In this document: positions 35,201 through 45,785 of the stretch, in pieces | Layout of the letters: each line of letters opens with the position of its first letter | Position numbering within the stretch: position 1 is the first letter of the stretch | Assembly (NCBI RefSeq): GCF_002775205.1 | Contig: NC_036457.1 | Coordinates: 12,624,996 to 12,688,995, forward strand | Source of the DNA: Xiphophorus maculatus | Taxonomy: Eukaryota > Chordata > Actinopteri > Cyprinodontiformes > Poeciliidae | Direction of reading: 5' to 3' | DNA length: 64,000 bases | Position numbers and translations under genes: made by a program | Notes under the pieces: model-generated | Seen by the model: the letters and a program-made list of their open reading frames with translations, nothing else | Databases searched by the model: none | What the model was told of the DNA's origin: nothing

Positions 35201-38200
35201 GTTTCTTTTTGGCTTGAGACAATATGCAATTATTGTTGTTACTGATCAAGATCATATTTCATGTACTCCCCTGGAAATTAACTCCATCTGTTCTCTCCAT
35301 TCTCCATTTATTGTTGCCATGGCATGTAAGGTACAACTGCTATTACAGATGTGTTATGCTTAATTTAGATGGATTCTGTGTTTTCTTAAACACACTGATG
35401 AGCTGGTTGATTGATTTTCACTTCATTCAACATCCTTGCATGGCATCGCATAAAAGATTGCTCTTAGATTCAGGTAATCCCAAAACTGCTGGTTTGTTTG
35501 AAGACTGTGATATCTGGATATATTTTATGCATGCAGCTAAGATTCAGATTGAGTTTGATACCAAAGTAGGATCATTGCAGGAGTGTGTGGCCTCCAACTT
35601 GTTTGATTCAGTCAAACTGGAAAACATCACAGAGCTGAAAATGCCAGCAGGATAAAAAAAAACGTCTGGCTTTCAAATTGCTCTCATTCCCCAGCATTTG
35701 ATACATGATCACATACTCTTTTACTTGTCTTCTCATAAAACAGGAAATTCCTCCACAACTTCTTTGAGTCTTTCAATTTAACATCAACACGTTAGGGCAA
35801 CAAAATGAGGCATGTAGAGTCGGCATTAAATTGCGTCCCTTTCTGAATTATAGTTATGCGGTCATAGCTTACGGCTGTGCAGAGTGTCCCAAGCTGAGCT
35901 GCGGCCGTGAGGGATGCGACACGGAGTTCTGCTACCACTGTCGACAGCTGTGGCACCCCAACCAGACGTGCGACCAGGCGCGGCGTCAGCGTGCCCGCCA
36001 CACTTCAGGTGGAAATGATGCCTCTGCAATGTATGTCTTCAACGAAGAAACTGGAGGAGGTAAGCTTGGAAACAAATTTACTGTTGAGTCCTTGGTTTAG
36101 AAAGGGTGGCAAGAATTTAAAGTTAGGATGTGCCCTCTTCAATTATCGGTTGCTCTGGCAATGATGAGGGAAAAGCTTCAAATGTTGACCAAGAAAATTT
36201 AATTGTGGTTCTTTTTCCACATTTCTATGTTTTCTGACTTGAGATTGAAAACAAAATCAGACCCATGGACTCATGGACATTTTAGACACACTTATTTGGT
36301 AACTACTGTTGTAGATTATGTTCAGGTGTCACAGTATAAAGTCGTACATCATCTTCATATGCGTTGTAGAAGATCATAAAATAATCCATTCTGAGCTAAT
36401 GGGATCATTTAAATGTTGAAAGAAAGGACCATCAGAATGATGCCTTGGGGAAAACCAAATGAGACAAAATAGTCCCAGCTTGCCATGTAAGACCAGAACC
36501 AGTTCACCCCACCCAGTTTTCCAATTTATCAATCAGGACACCATAATCAGCATTGTTTAACTCAGCTCCAAAATTCAGTAAAACCAAGACAGAAGTTTTT
36601 GATGCGTCACTATTCAAAAAACCTTAAAGTAAATAAATAAAAACCAATTCCAGTACTGTGGGGTGATTGAAAATGTCTCTGGGAAACCAAATGAGACAAA
36701 ATAGTCCCAGGCTGAGTACTTATATTAAAAAGGGAGCACATTTTTTGAAGCTGCCTGATATAAATAGGTAACAAACAACTTGTAAAATATAATTTATTTC
36801 TAAATGTTATACACCTGTAGTGTCATAAAGTTGAAGGCCACTGTAATTAACAGACTTGTTTCCACTACAAAATAAATATGCACTATTGCATAGGCAATTA
36901 CATAAATGGCTTTTTCTTAAATTTGCTATTTGCTTTATCAATAGAAAAAGATACAAAGTGAATCTGTTTGTGGTCAGAAAGTAGCTGTATCAAGTTCTTG
37001 TTGTCCGTATTTATTCTGTTCCAGATGCAGAGGAGATAAAGGCATGTCCTCGCTGTGGCGCCTACATCATGAAGACTAATGATGGCAGCTGTAACCGCAT
37101 GAACTGCACTGTGTGTGCCTGTCAGTTCTGCTGGCTGTGTATGCAGGAGATCACTGATGTGCACTACCTCAGGTATTCCTGCTCGCAGTCTTACCGTGTT
37201 GTCTCAATATGGGGAACCACTTGCAGCGTATCGTAAGTCTAGCACAACAACAAATTATCACGTGCACAGCTGATTTCAGTGAGTCTTTAACACTGAAATC
37301 CCCCTCTGGTGAGAATATTTACATCATACAATTCCTACCAGAGCTTGACAGTTGCACCAGCTTCAGCAGCCCAAGAAGCAGATGTAAGAATTTTTGTTAC
37401 CTGTCCATAATTTACTGTATGTATACAGAATATTGTATCAGTTGAAATGTTAAAAACTTTCCCCCCACCGAGTGGATAGAAGACCTCATCTGCTCTGGTG
37501 TTCAGATGAACTCTATATTGACTCACTATGTTTTTTAGAGGACATCTGGTGCCAGTTGACTGCACTAAGGTCTTTGTACAATACGTATACTGGATTTATC
37601 TTTCTTAGTTATACACTACTTTCTGTCGGTCTATCACATAAAATCCAAATAAATAAAATGCATTAAGATTTGTGGTTGTAGCGCAACAAAAACGTGTACA
37701 AGTTCAAGGGGTCTGAGTTCTTTTGCAAAGTATACCAGGCAGAATCAATTTAATGGAAATGTCCCAGGAAAATAATCCAACGTTATGTTTTATTTATTTC
37801 CTGATTTTCTCCCAAGCCAGCCGAAACAAATATTATCTGACTAATTTACACTATATTTGAATCTGTTTAAGATGATCTAATGCACGGAGAGAGCTCAGTG
37901 AAGTTCATAACTGAAATATAGCTTCCGCTCTGTTATAATGTTTCACATCATAGGCTTGCACAAATCCTCTGATTTACTACAAGTGCCGGCTTTTGTTGCA
38001 TTAAATTAAGCTCTTCAGTGCTACGAAGTATGCATTATAGGGAGAGGGATTTTAGACTCTATCAATTTGCCATTGTAAGGTACTCTACTATACTGGGAAG
38101 AGTAATTACAATAAATACCTCACAGTTTCTATCACAGCAACATTATTTACATATTTTAAAAAGAAGCTATCAAATTTGTTTCTTATTGTAGTTCACTTAT

Positions 38201-41200
38201 TCATCAAAAACATCACTTCTAGTAATTATAGTATCTCTCTTTTTCACTTGTTAGTGCAACTCAAACTCTAGCAGAACATGATGTGATTATATTCTTTTCT
38301 TGAAGAATAATTTATGTAGACCATCATCATCATCATCGTAACAAAAAGATGTGTTTGGAAACACCCAGTTTGTGATGAAAAATTAAGCCTCTCAGCATCA
38401 TTGTAAGAAAAAAAAAAGAAACTGTATTGGTTTAAACTGAATTTGCAATTGATTTTTCAGTCCTGGAAAGAAGCTGCTGCTAGCTTCCCATCATTCATCC
38501 TGCTTAATGCATCAACATATTTCCGTTGTGGTGGGGTCGATTTTAGCGTTACTGAGAAAACATGTGTGGGTGCTGTGTAATCTTTTCATCAGTGTACAAT
38601 TCTTTGACTTAGGGTGTCTGCATGTGTCAATTCTTTTAAACAAGAAACACTTCCAAAGATCCCCCTGCCCTTCTCCTTCTCCCTCTAACTTGTTTGTCTC
38701 TTATATTGCAATTACAGTACGGTAAATGTTATGCTGAAGGGTGCAGTCTTAAGGACCGCACAGTGAATCTGCTAGGTCAGTGCAACAGAGAACAATAATA
38801 ATAGCTCACTATAATTCCCCAAAGTGACTTTTGCTGTTGAGTAACAATTAGATACAGCAAGAAATAGCCCAGGGGTGCAGTTTGTGCCCTTTATGTTGCC
38901 ACCCCTGAACCTGCAAGCCAATTATTGCTTTAATTACGCAGAAAAGCATTAGTCGGTTAACAATTTCTTCACGTATGATTACAACATAAAACCAAAGCTG
39001 GCTTTTAGGCATTAGTAAGATTTAATAACCTGGTCTTTTCTGTAATAAAAACACTTATCCAAAAGTAACATCTCATGTTGAGATAATTCTGGGAGACAAA
39101 TAAATATAAAAATGGTTAATGGCTATGTAAGCACAGTGAATGAGTAATGAGACATGTCATCTCCAATATTATTATTTTGTTATTTGCTGTGATTTATTGC
39201 ACTTGTTTCCGTAAGACTAAAACTTTAATATGGCATGCTGTGTTTGTGATATTTCCAGTAAGGGAGATGAAGAAATTGATATGTCAGTATGATTGTGCAC
39301 ATCCTGGTTGCCTATTTTATGGAAAATTTACTAATCAGCATGGTTTTGTAAATGTATGTTTTTGTTTTTCATTTACTGTTGAACAAGACTAATATATTGG
39401 AAAAAAACAACAGCAAAAACAGCCTAGGGATTTTATTGATCTTTGTAGGGTCTGCAGGATATAAGAAAAAAACAACTATGGGAGGTACTGTCAAGCCATC
39501 TAAAGAATCTTAGATGGCTTGAGTTACAACAACATTTCATTTCCTTTTGGGATTAATAGAATATGTTTGAATTGAGCTGAATTGTGTGTGTGTCTTGTGT
39601 GTTTCAGTCCCTCAGGATGTACATTTTGGGGGAAGAAGCCATGGTCTCAAACTCGAAAAGTACTGTGGCAGGTGGGCATGTTGCTCGGAGCACCTGTGGT
39701 CATCTCCCTTATAGCAGGCATTGCCATCCCAGTCATCATAGTGGGTATACCAATCTACATGGGCCGTAAGGTAAGCAATAATGGCAAAAGCTATTTGTTG
39801 ACAGGGTCGGGAAAATAAGAATTCAAGCAGTTGTTCAACAACTTATCATACACTTACTACATAACAGTGGTAGTTGAAGAAAAGCTCAGACTGCTTTTTC
39901 AGTTTGTCCTCTTTTGTATTTTGCTAGAGTTTGTTAGTGGATGCGGATAAGTGGTTGCACAGATGGGGAACAACAAGGAACAAATTAAATTTCCATGAGG
40001 CAATTTGTTTCTAATTTATTACCTTCCAGGTCCATGGTCGTTGCAAGAAAAACAATATCTCAGGAAGTAAGCACTACTTAACTGTGGCAAGTGGGGTGAT
40101 GATGTCTGTGTTTGTGTCGCCGGTCATAGCAGCTGTCGCAGTGGGTAAGTAAATATGCTTAAAGATAAGTATTAAATTTTATGGTGTGATTGAAATGGGT
40201 TAGTTGTATATACTGGAAAAAAATATTAAACCCTAAATCTGATAAGTCTAAACAAAGCACTATTTTTTATTTGTTTGGTTTTTCCACATCAACTTTGAAC
40301 TAAACAATAGTTATTATCAGAATGTAGTTGATGTATACTAAATCATTTTTAATCCATACCCCAACTTCAAAAACAACAGCTTAATAATGTGGTTCACAGT
40401 AGCCCTATTCATACCTGGATTTATTTGCAATCACAAATAAATCACATGACTACGACTATGTTAGCTGTATAAATTCTCACAAGCTGATGTTTAAATTATT
40501 TTCATATCTTCATAATAGTCTTTGCATTATGATGAGTGATCTTCCACTGGAACAAATACTTTAACAAATTAAGCTGCACCAGCTTTCTACCCCTACTTCT
40601 GATCCTCTGTCTGCATCCCAGCTTCCGATTCCTTATGTTTTTCCATTGACACCTCATGCATTTTGTGTTGTTGCTGCTAATCAACTTTTATTTTGTTCAC
40701 CATATTTCCAGCACAAAATGTGGTGTTGTTTTTGCTTTGTGACTGAGATGCACTTAAAATCCAGCACGTTCACTTCTTTCTCTCCTCTCTCCTTTCTCTC
40801 TCTCTCTGAATTGTTTGGTTGGCTCGTTTGTTCTCCTACCCTGCTCTCATACTCTTGCTGAGTCAATAGCGACCCAGTGTCCTGGCTGCGTTAATGATGT
40901 CCCTTTGTTTATTTGGAGCTCGGCTTTGTGTTCCCAAATTCCTTTCGCACACGGCACTGAGTTGCATAATCACGCAGCATGGCGAAGTTGCTGATCATCG
41001 CATTGGGGGGGCCTTGAAAGCACTTTGTTGAAGGTTCTGAAAACCTTGTGGGCACAAATCAAACGTAAAAAGTAATTTGACATTTACGGTGTGATTAATT
41101 TGCACTGTGCATGTTTGCCTGGCAGTCTGCCCGTCTTTTATTGCTGTTTCAAAGCTGTGTTAGTTTTTTCTGCTAATCTATTAGCTGCAGTTTCATAAAA

Positions 41201-42844
41201 CTACATAAAAGATGAAGAAAAAAAAATCTCCTTTCAGCTTCCAGTTTAGGATTAGAAAGGAATGGCTCCCTCTTGTGTTAGTTTTGTGTAGCTGTTTTAA
41301 TTGTTGAAAATGATACAAAAAATGTATTACGCTTTTGTTTTTGGTTTTTCATCTTACACTAAGCAATGTTTATTAATGTTTATCAAGTCAAAGTTTATTA
41401 TCATACCTAAAATCAATTTATCCTGGAGAATGTTAACTTCCAATTTATCTTTCTTTACATTTTCGCATTGTCCTTGATGGAAGCTAGATTGCTCTAGAAT
41501 AAAACAATAAACCTGTGTTACACTTCTACACTTTGTAAAATTTTGGTTCTGTAAATAAAAACTTTACTTTATTTCACCTTTTATTTATACAGATTAGCCT
41601 CAATGACACGAGCAAGACAGAACTGTCTCTTCTGTAAAATCATTGTAAGATATGCAGAGACCTGCTTTTAGAATGAGTAATCCATAGAATTAATGTTTTA
41701 AGAATGTTTACTTACTTTTTATTAGAATTATTTGGAAAACACTGGAGAAAACATGCAAAATCATAAACAAGTTATCCATTATGGAAAGGTGTGGGAATTT
41801 AAATGGAAAAACCATAGATCACATTCAATGTGTTGTATGATGTTCAGATTTTCTGACTTGATTGATAAACCTATTTTGATAATGCTTCACAAATTTAATA
41901 TTGCATATTTTGTTGTCTTTCAGGTATGGGAGTGCCGCTAATGCTGACGTACGTCTACGGGGTTGTTCCCATGTCGCTCTTTAGAAACGGCTGGTGTCGA
42001 CCCCAGAGTGACCCTCCTGAAACTAACAAGATACAGCTGGAAGACTTAGCAAGCTGTGAGTGGATGGTGTTTCGTATAGTATATTCACGAATTGTAAATG
42101 TTTAGTAACATTCTAACAAGGAAACTTAAGTAAATTCTGCTTGAATTTTATGTGGAAGACCAACACAAAGTAGCATATAATTCCTAATTCCTGCCCTGTC
42201 TCATTTAGTTTCAACTTCTCTTATAGATCTTCTATTCTCTCATGTAGTCACTGATCACTGGACGGGCCAGAACAACCCAGCCCTCAGTGACACCAGTGTC
42301 CAGGAAGTCAGAGTCAGTGTACAGGAAGTGGGCGTTCTACCAAGTACGAGCACTGTACCCCCAGACTTAGATAGATATGTGGGGGTGGATGAAGCCACAA
42401 AACGCCATGGATACACCCAGCAGGACAGCCAGTCTGACTGTGAGGTTGCAAGTGTGCCTGACAGCAGACTATATGAAACACAACTGCCTACTTTTAGGTA
42501 AGTATTTAGCATCTTCTGATTAGTATTTTTCAATGCATCTGCAAACTAATTTTTTTTTTATATGGATTTACAGCAGGGAAGGAACAAATATTGAAGTGTG
42601 CGTAGAAATTGAAACCCATCCAAGAGGAGGCCGACAGTCCAGCTTAAGTAGCATGCTGTCAAGCCGAAGCCTGTCGGCTGAGTCTGTGGGACACTCCCAA
42701 GATTATCCTTGTGCCTCAGGACTGGACGAAAGATGGGAAGCAGCAGGACTCGGAGAGGACCTTCACAGACGAGAAAAACTTGGAAGGAAAGCACGAGGAA
42801 TCGAAGAGACATCCTTCCAAGTTATTGAAGCAGTTGACGTATGA
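32202..42844 (+). CDS. RNF19-family RBR E3 ubiquitin ligase (dorfin-like paralogue)
   Basis: RNF19 proteins are membrane-anchored RBR ligases that pass ubiquitin through a RING2 cysteine. Nine coding exons join in frame to 642 aa: 32202-32354, 32959-33449, 35854-36059, 37025-37172, 39608-39770, 40030-40144, 41924-42055, 42248-42497 and 42574-42844 (stop TGA). RING1 is at residues 122-169 (CPLC...CSHRACSDC...CPQC) and the IBR at about 190-260 ([23 protein letters not shown]). RING2 is at 291-322 ([19 protein letters not shown]), with Cys306 as the expected active site. Two hydrophobic stretches, about 355-383 and 404-445 with AGIAIP and YVYGVVP, are the RNF19 membrane segments. It is shorter than recalled RNF19A/B (about 838 and 732 aa), mainly in the C-terminal tail. 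The position normally His after the active Cys is Arg308. The N-terminus ([13 protein letters not shown]) is unlike RNF19A or B, suggesting a third fish paralogue; I therefore give no symbol. Confidence 0.93.
32355..32958 (+). other. Intron of the rnf19-like gene
   Basis: Phase-0 intron, donor GTGAGG and acceptor TTTTCTCAG. Nothing else was recognised in it. Confidence 0.7.
33450..35853 (+). other. Intron of the rnf19-like gene with an unexplained open frame
   Basis: A 2.4-kb intron inside the RBR region; the split Ser codon AG|T is restored across it. A plus-strand open frame of 143 codons (35224-35655) lies in it. It has a Leu/His/Cys-rich start and a more ordinary second half, and I do not recognise it. 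No splice sites flank it convincingly, so it is probably chance or a decayed insertion. Confidence 0.5.
36060..37024 (+). other. Intron of the rnf19-like gene with an internal direct repeat
   Basis: Intron between IBR and RING2 exons. A perfect 27-bp direct repeat occurs at 36452-36478 and 36684-36710. The sequence around it looks like degraded repeat material of unknown family. Confidence 0.6.
37590..37735 (+). repeat. Tc1-like 3'-end fragment
   Basis: Inside the intron at 37173-39607. The run atcacataaaatccaaataa (from 37636), then gcattaagatttgtggttgt and caagttcaaggggtctgagt, ends in cttttgcaaagtat. This matches the recalled 3' terminal region of teleost Tc1-like elements. No transposase body is attached. 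Confidence 0.6.
37736..39607 (+). other. Intron of the rnf19-like gene, 3' portion
   Basis: AT-rich with no exon. It holds a hairpin with 13-bp perfect arms (39491-39503 and 39510-39522) followed by a retroposon tail motif at 39539-39554, close to the acceptor at 39606-39607. Confidence 0.55.
39491..39522. repeat. Hairpin, 13-bp perfect arms
   Basis: tcaagccatctaa and its exact reverse complement are separated by six bases, about 85 bases before the start of the first membrane-segment exon. Confidence 0.85.
40145..41923 (+). other. Intron of the rnf19-like gene
   Basis: Splits the second membrane segment between GTG G| and |GT ATG (Gly). A CT-rich run near 40776-40806 is the only simple repeat. 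No other feature was recognised. Confidence 0.6.
42140..42190 (+). repeat. Short Tc1-like fragment
   Basis: The block aattttatgtggaagaccaa followed by cacaaagtagcatataat closely resembles the internal end block of teleost Tc1-like elements. It is only about 50 bases long. Confidence 0.5.
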
Positions 42845-44080
42845 GGTCCCTCACATGGCGATTTAAGAAGGTTTAATGAAAATTGACAAATCTGTGAACT
42901 GAACTATGTTTGGATGAACTAAGAATCCACAGCCAGGGTCATCTCCTGCTTTTTTAAAGCCGTCCCTCCCACCAGATGCCTTCACGCTCCACCCCTTGAG
43001 GAATTTGCGGGTTTAAACAGAGCAAATTTAAAAGATGAATGTGTTCAAGTTTATATAAGCATGAGACTGTGACATAGAAAGTAGTGCTACGAGCTATAAA
43101 GAAGACAAGGAACGCATGACAGCTGACTAGTTCAGAGTTCAGACTGTTTTTCTTTTTTATCCTTACTGAAACAAACTACCTTTCATTCACTATTTTAAAA
43201 TCTTTTCTTAAAGTCCTCACTTTATTTGGCTGTTCACTTTTAGACCTTACCTCACTATTTCCTCACCCTTTATGACTAATTATACCACAAATGGCATGAT
43301 TTATTTTGTGAGAGGGGAGAATCCAACAGCTATCGTCTCAGAAATCAAATTTATATGTTTGACAAGCCATGTTGCAAGAAAAGAAGAACTTTTTTCTATC
43401 TGATTAAGTCCTCAGTTGCAGTTAAGACTCGGCTCACAGATGAAATGGACGGCCTGTAACAGATGCATGCTGCAATTATTGAAACACTCTTTGTGCTTAC
43501 AGTTCATTATTGGAATCAGACATGTTCTGTGGTGATAATGCAGAACACAGGATGTCATAAAACCAGAACTCACAACTCTAACACATATCCACCGTCTTCC
43601 AGAGAAGCAGCAGAGCACATCGACATTTTGCATTCTTTCAGTGCCGCGGTAAGCCTTTGAGAAGTTCAAGCTTTAGAAGACAGAGAGAGAGAGATGTGTT
43701 TGTAGTCTTTAAAAATGCTCACTTTAATGCAAAGCCACACAGAAGAAACACCACAGTCTTAACCTTTTGCAGTTTTGTGGCTGTAGAGGCGGCAGCATTT
43801 CCACAATAACCTACACAGATTCTCTGATGGCACCAGTTAGCATAGCTGCAGTAGTGCGCTACCGAAAACAATATACTCCAGTCACCCTCTGAGGTCACCA
43901 GAATTACAACAGCAGCATGTCAAAACTGGAACCATCCCCTCCAGATGATTTGTGAGGACTACCTGACTCACATGCACTGCTTAACTTCCAGGGTGTGAAA
44001 TAATTCTGAACGTGGTCTTGACATGAAATCCTCTTCTGGGTTGTCGACAGAAACTGAATAAAGATCTCACCTTGAAGAAT
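42845..44080 (+). other. 3'UTR of the rnf19-like gene
   Basis: No frame continues after the stop at 42842-42844. The first good AATAAA is at 44057-44062, followed by a TG-rich tract (tatgtgtgtg, about 44090-44100). That makes a 1.2-kb 3'UTR likely. Confidence 0.55.
44057..44062 (+). terminator. Poly(A) signal of the rnf19-like gene
   Basis: AATAAA with a GT-rich downstream element about 30 bases later. Confidence 0.55.
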
Positions 44081-44261
44081 AAATGCAGTATGTGTGTGTT
44101 TCATACAAAGATTTTATGTTTCTTTGGTGGAGTTGGGCTGCTTTGTGTTTCCTTATTAGGTCTATTATAGACCAAACAGGTGGCAGGTTTTGATGGCTGG
44201 CAATCCTGGTTAACTTTTATTTAAAACATAGTGGGAATTTGGCCTGATGTGGCTGAAATGA

Positions 44262-44520
44262 GAACAGCACGGTGGTGCAGTTGTTAGCATTTTGACCTCA
44301 TATAGAAAGAAGGTCTTGGGTTCGAATTCCTGTCAGCATCTTTATGTGTGGAGATTGTTTGTTTTTCCCACACTAATGTGACATTTCCAGGCATCCCGCT
44401 CTCATCCTCCCACTTAAAACGTGTGTTGGGGGAAACAGGTCACTTTAAGGTGTGGGGTGTACGTTTGAGTTATCATAAAATAGAGTGGAGACCTGTTCAG
44501 GGAAAAATGTTGCACAATTT
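44262..44520 (+). mobile_element. tRNA-derived SINE of a second family, degraded
   Basis: Starts acagcacggtggtgcagttg and has a B-box-like ggttcgaattc at 44319-44329. The body (gtgtggagattg...) and a later gagtggagacctgttcaggg block are typical of a widespread teleost tRNA-like SINE. It differs from the family at 1539 and 8967. No clear flanking duplication was found. Confidence 0.6.
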
Positions 44521-45329
44521 TCTCACTTTCATTTTTAAATATTAAGCACCAACGCAGAAATGCCATTGAATAAACTCAGGAAGCCTATCTGACTATCACA
44601 CCTGAGTGAACCGGTTTATGTGTGATATAAATGTAGATAAAAGGATTTACCTGTCAATAAATAATCTGAGCTGGTTGAGCAAGAATCCAGTCATTAAAAC
44701 AATAGGTGCAACTATTTTAATGATCACATCCTTATTTTCCCCAGTATTTTAATTTCCCCAAAACGTTAAAAACTGTAAAGTAAGAATAAATTTAATTTCT
44801 TGTAGGTTAGTTTGCTGGATAGTTTCTGATTCATCAATGCTTGTGAGTAAGGTGGACATTTTATCTTTGCAAATGGTTAATGCAGTTTACCGAAACTTAA
44901 AGTTTATTTCTAGATTTTGCATGGAAATAATTTAAAAATAATAAAACCTAAAAAGTCTAATAGAACATATTTTGTTTCATAATGCAGAAAAACCTTACCG
45001 TCACTAGATGGCGCAAAAACAAAACAACTAGAAACATTGAACGGATTAGTCACAAAAAAAGAACAAACTTTACGTTTAGTATAATGTGTACATTGATATT
45101 CACTGATCTGAAAAACAAAGAAATACCGTTTCAAATGTCTAAAACCAGTCAATACATGAAACAATTCTCAACCCTGTGCACACACATCAAAAAATAAATA
45201 CCAAACTAAAAACAACAACAAAAAATCCCATGGTGCAAAACTTATTTTCAACCATAAAGTTATGAAAACATTTCAAACGTAATCATGTCCTCATTTCTCA
45301 TTAGATGGAAGCCAATCCATGTAATGAGG
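44521..45329. other. Spacer upstream of ldlrap1
   Basis: AT-rich sequence with no supported gene between the rnf19-like gene and the ldlrap1 promoter region. Confidence 0.5.
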
Positions 45330-45361
45330 AACCTTCAGGAGCCACAGAGCTCCTGAAGGTT
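45330..45361. promoter_or_regulatory. ldlrap1: Stem-loop upstream of ldlrap1
   Basis: Perfect 12-bp arms aaccttcaggag (45330-45341) and ctcctgaaggtt (45350-45361) with an 8-base loop, about 245 bases before the start codon. It could be a DNA cruciform or, if transcribed, a 5'UTR hairpin. Confidence 0.6.
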
Positions 45362-45604
45362 GAGGACACGCCCTCAAGTTTGGAAACGGTGCAGTGGATT
45401 CGTGGGTTTCTTTCCCCTCAGCTGCACATTTCACCGGGAAGAGAACACAGAAGCGGAGAGTCCTGAAGCCCTTTTCTCCCTTTCCTTGTTATTTTCCTCT
45501 GTGGTGAGGTTAGCCGTCGAGTGGAGCGCAGCCTGCCGCGTTTAGCTCCCTGTGGTGCGGAGACAGAGGGAAATCCACCTGCCGGAGAGCGGACACACCT
45601 CGGG
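45362..45604 (+). promoter_or_regulatory. ldlrap1: ldlrap1 promoter/5'UTR, GC- and CpG-richer
   Basis: The base composition changes from AT-rich to GC-rich with several CG dinucleotides just before the ldlrap1 ATG, as expected for a CpG-type promoter. No TATA box is seen. The transcription start cannot be placed by eye. Confidence 0.5.
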
Positions 45605-45689
45605 ATGGATGCCCTGAAATCTGCCGGCAGAGCGATCATTAAGAGCCCCGGCGTCCCGCGACACACCTGGGGAGCTTCAAAGCATGAAA
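45605..45689 (+). CDS. ldlrap1: LDL receptor adaptor protein 1 (ARH), first coding exon
   Basis: LDLRAP1 is a cytosolic clathrin adaptor whose PTB domain binds the NPxY signal of LDLR-family tails and links them to clathrin and AP-2. The 28 codons visible begin MDALKSAGRAIIKSPGVPRH and continue TWGASKHE, matching the characteristic LDLRAP1 N-terminus (human MDALKSAGRALIRSPSLAKQ). The start has a purine at -3 and G at +4. The exon ends with one base of the next codon before donor GTGAGT, so the next exon should begin in phase with the expected KLPENW segment. That PTB exon was not found in the remaining 18 kb. Fish have more than one ldlrap1 copy; I cannot tell which this is. Confidence 0.85.
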
Positions 45690-45747
45690 GTGAGTGAGAC
45701 TAATGTGTTTGGACATATTGCAAATATATAATGAAGGAAATATTTGT

Positions 45748-45785
<38 letters not shown>

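Noticed and set aside
45418..45666. Minus-strand 82-codon frame over the ldlrap1 first exon
   Set aside because: Shadow of a CpG-rich promoter and first exon whose plus-strand frame matches the LDLRAP1 N-terminus.
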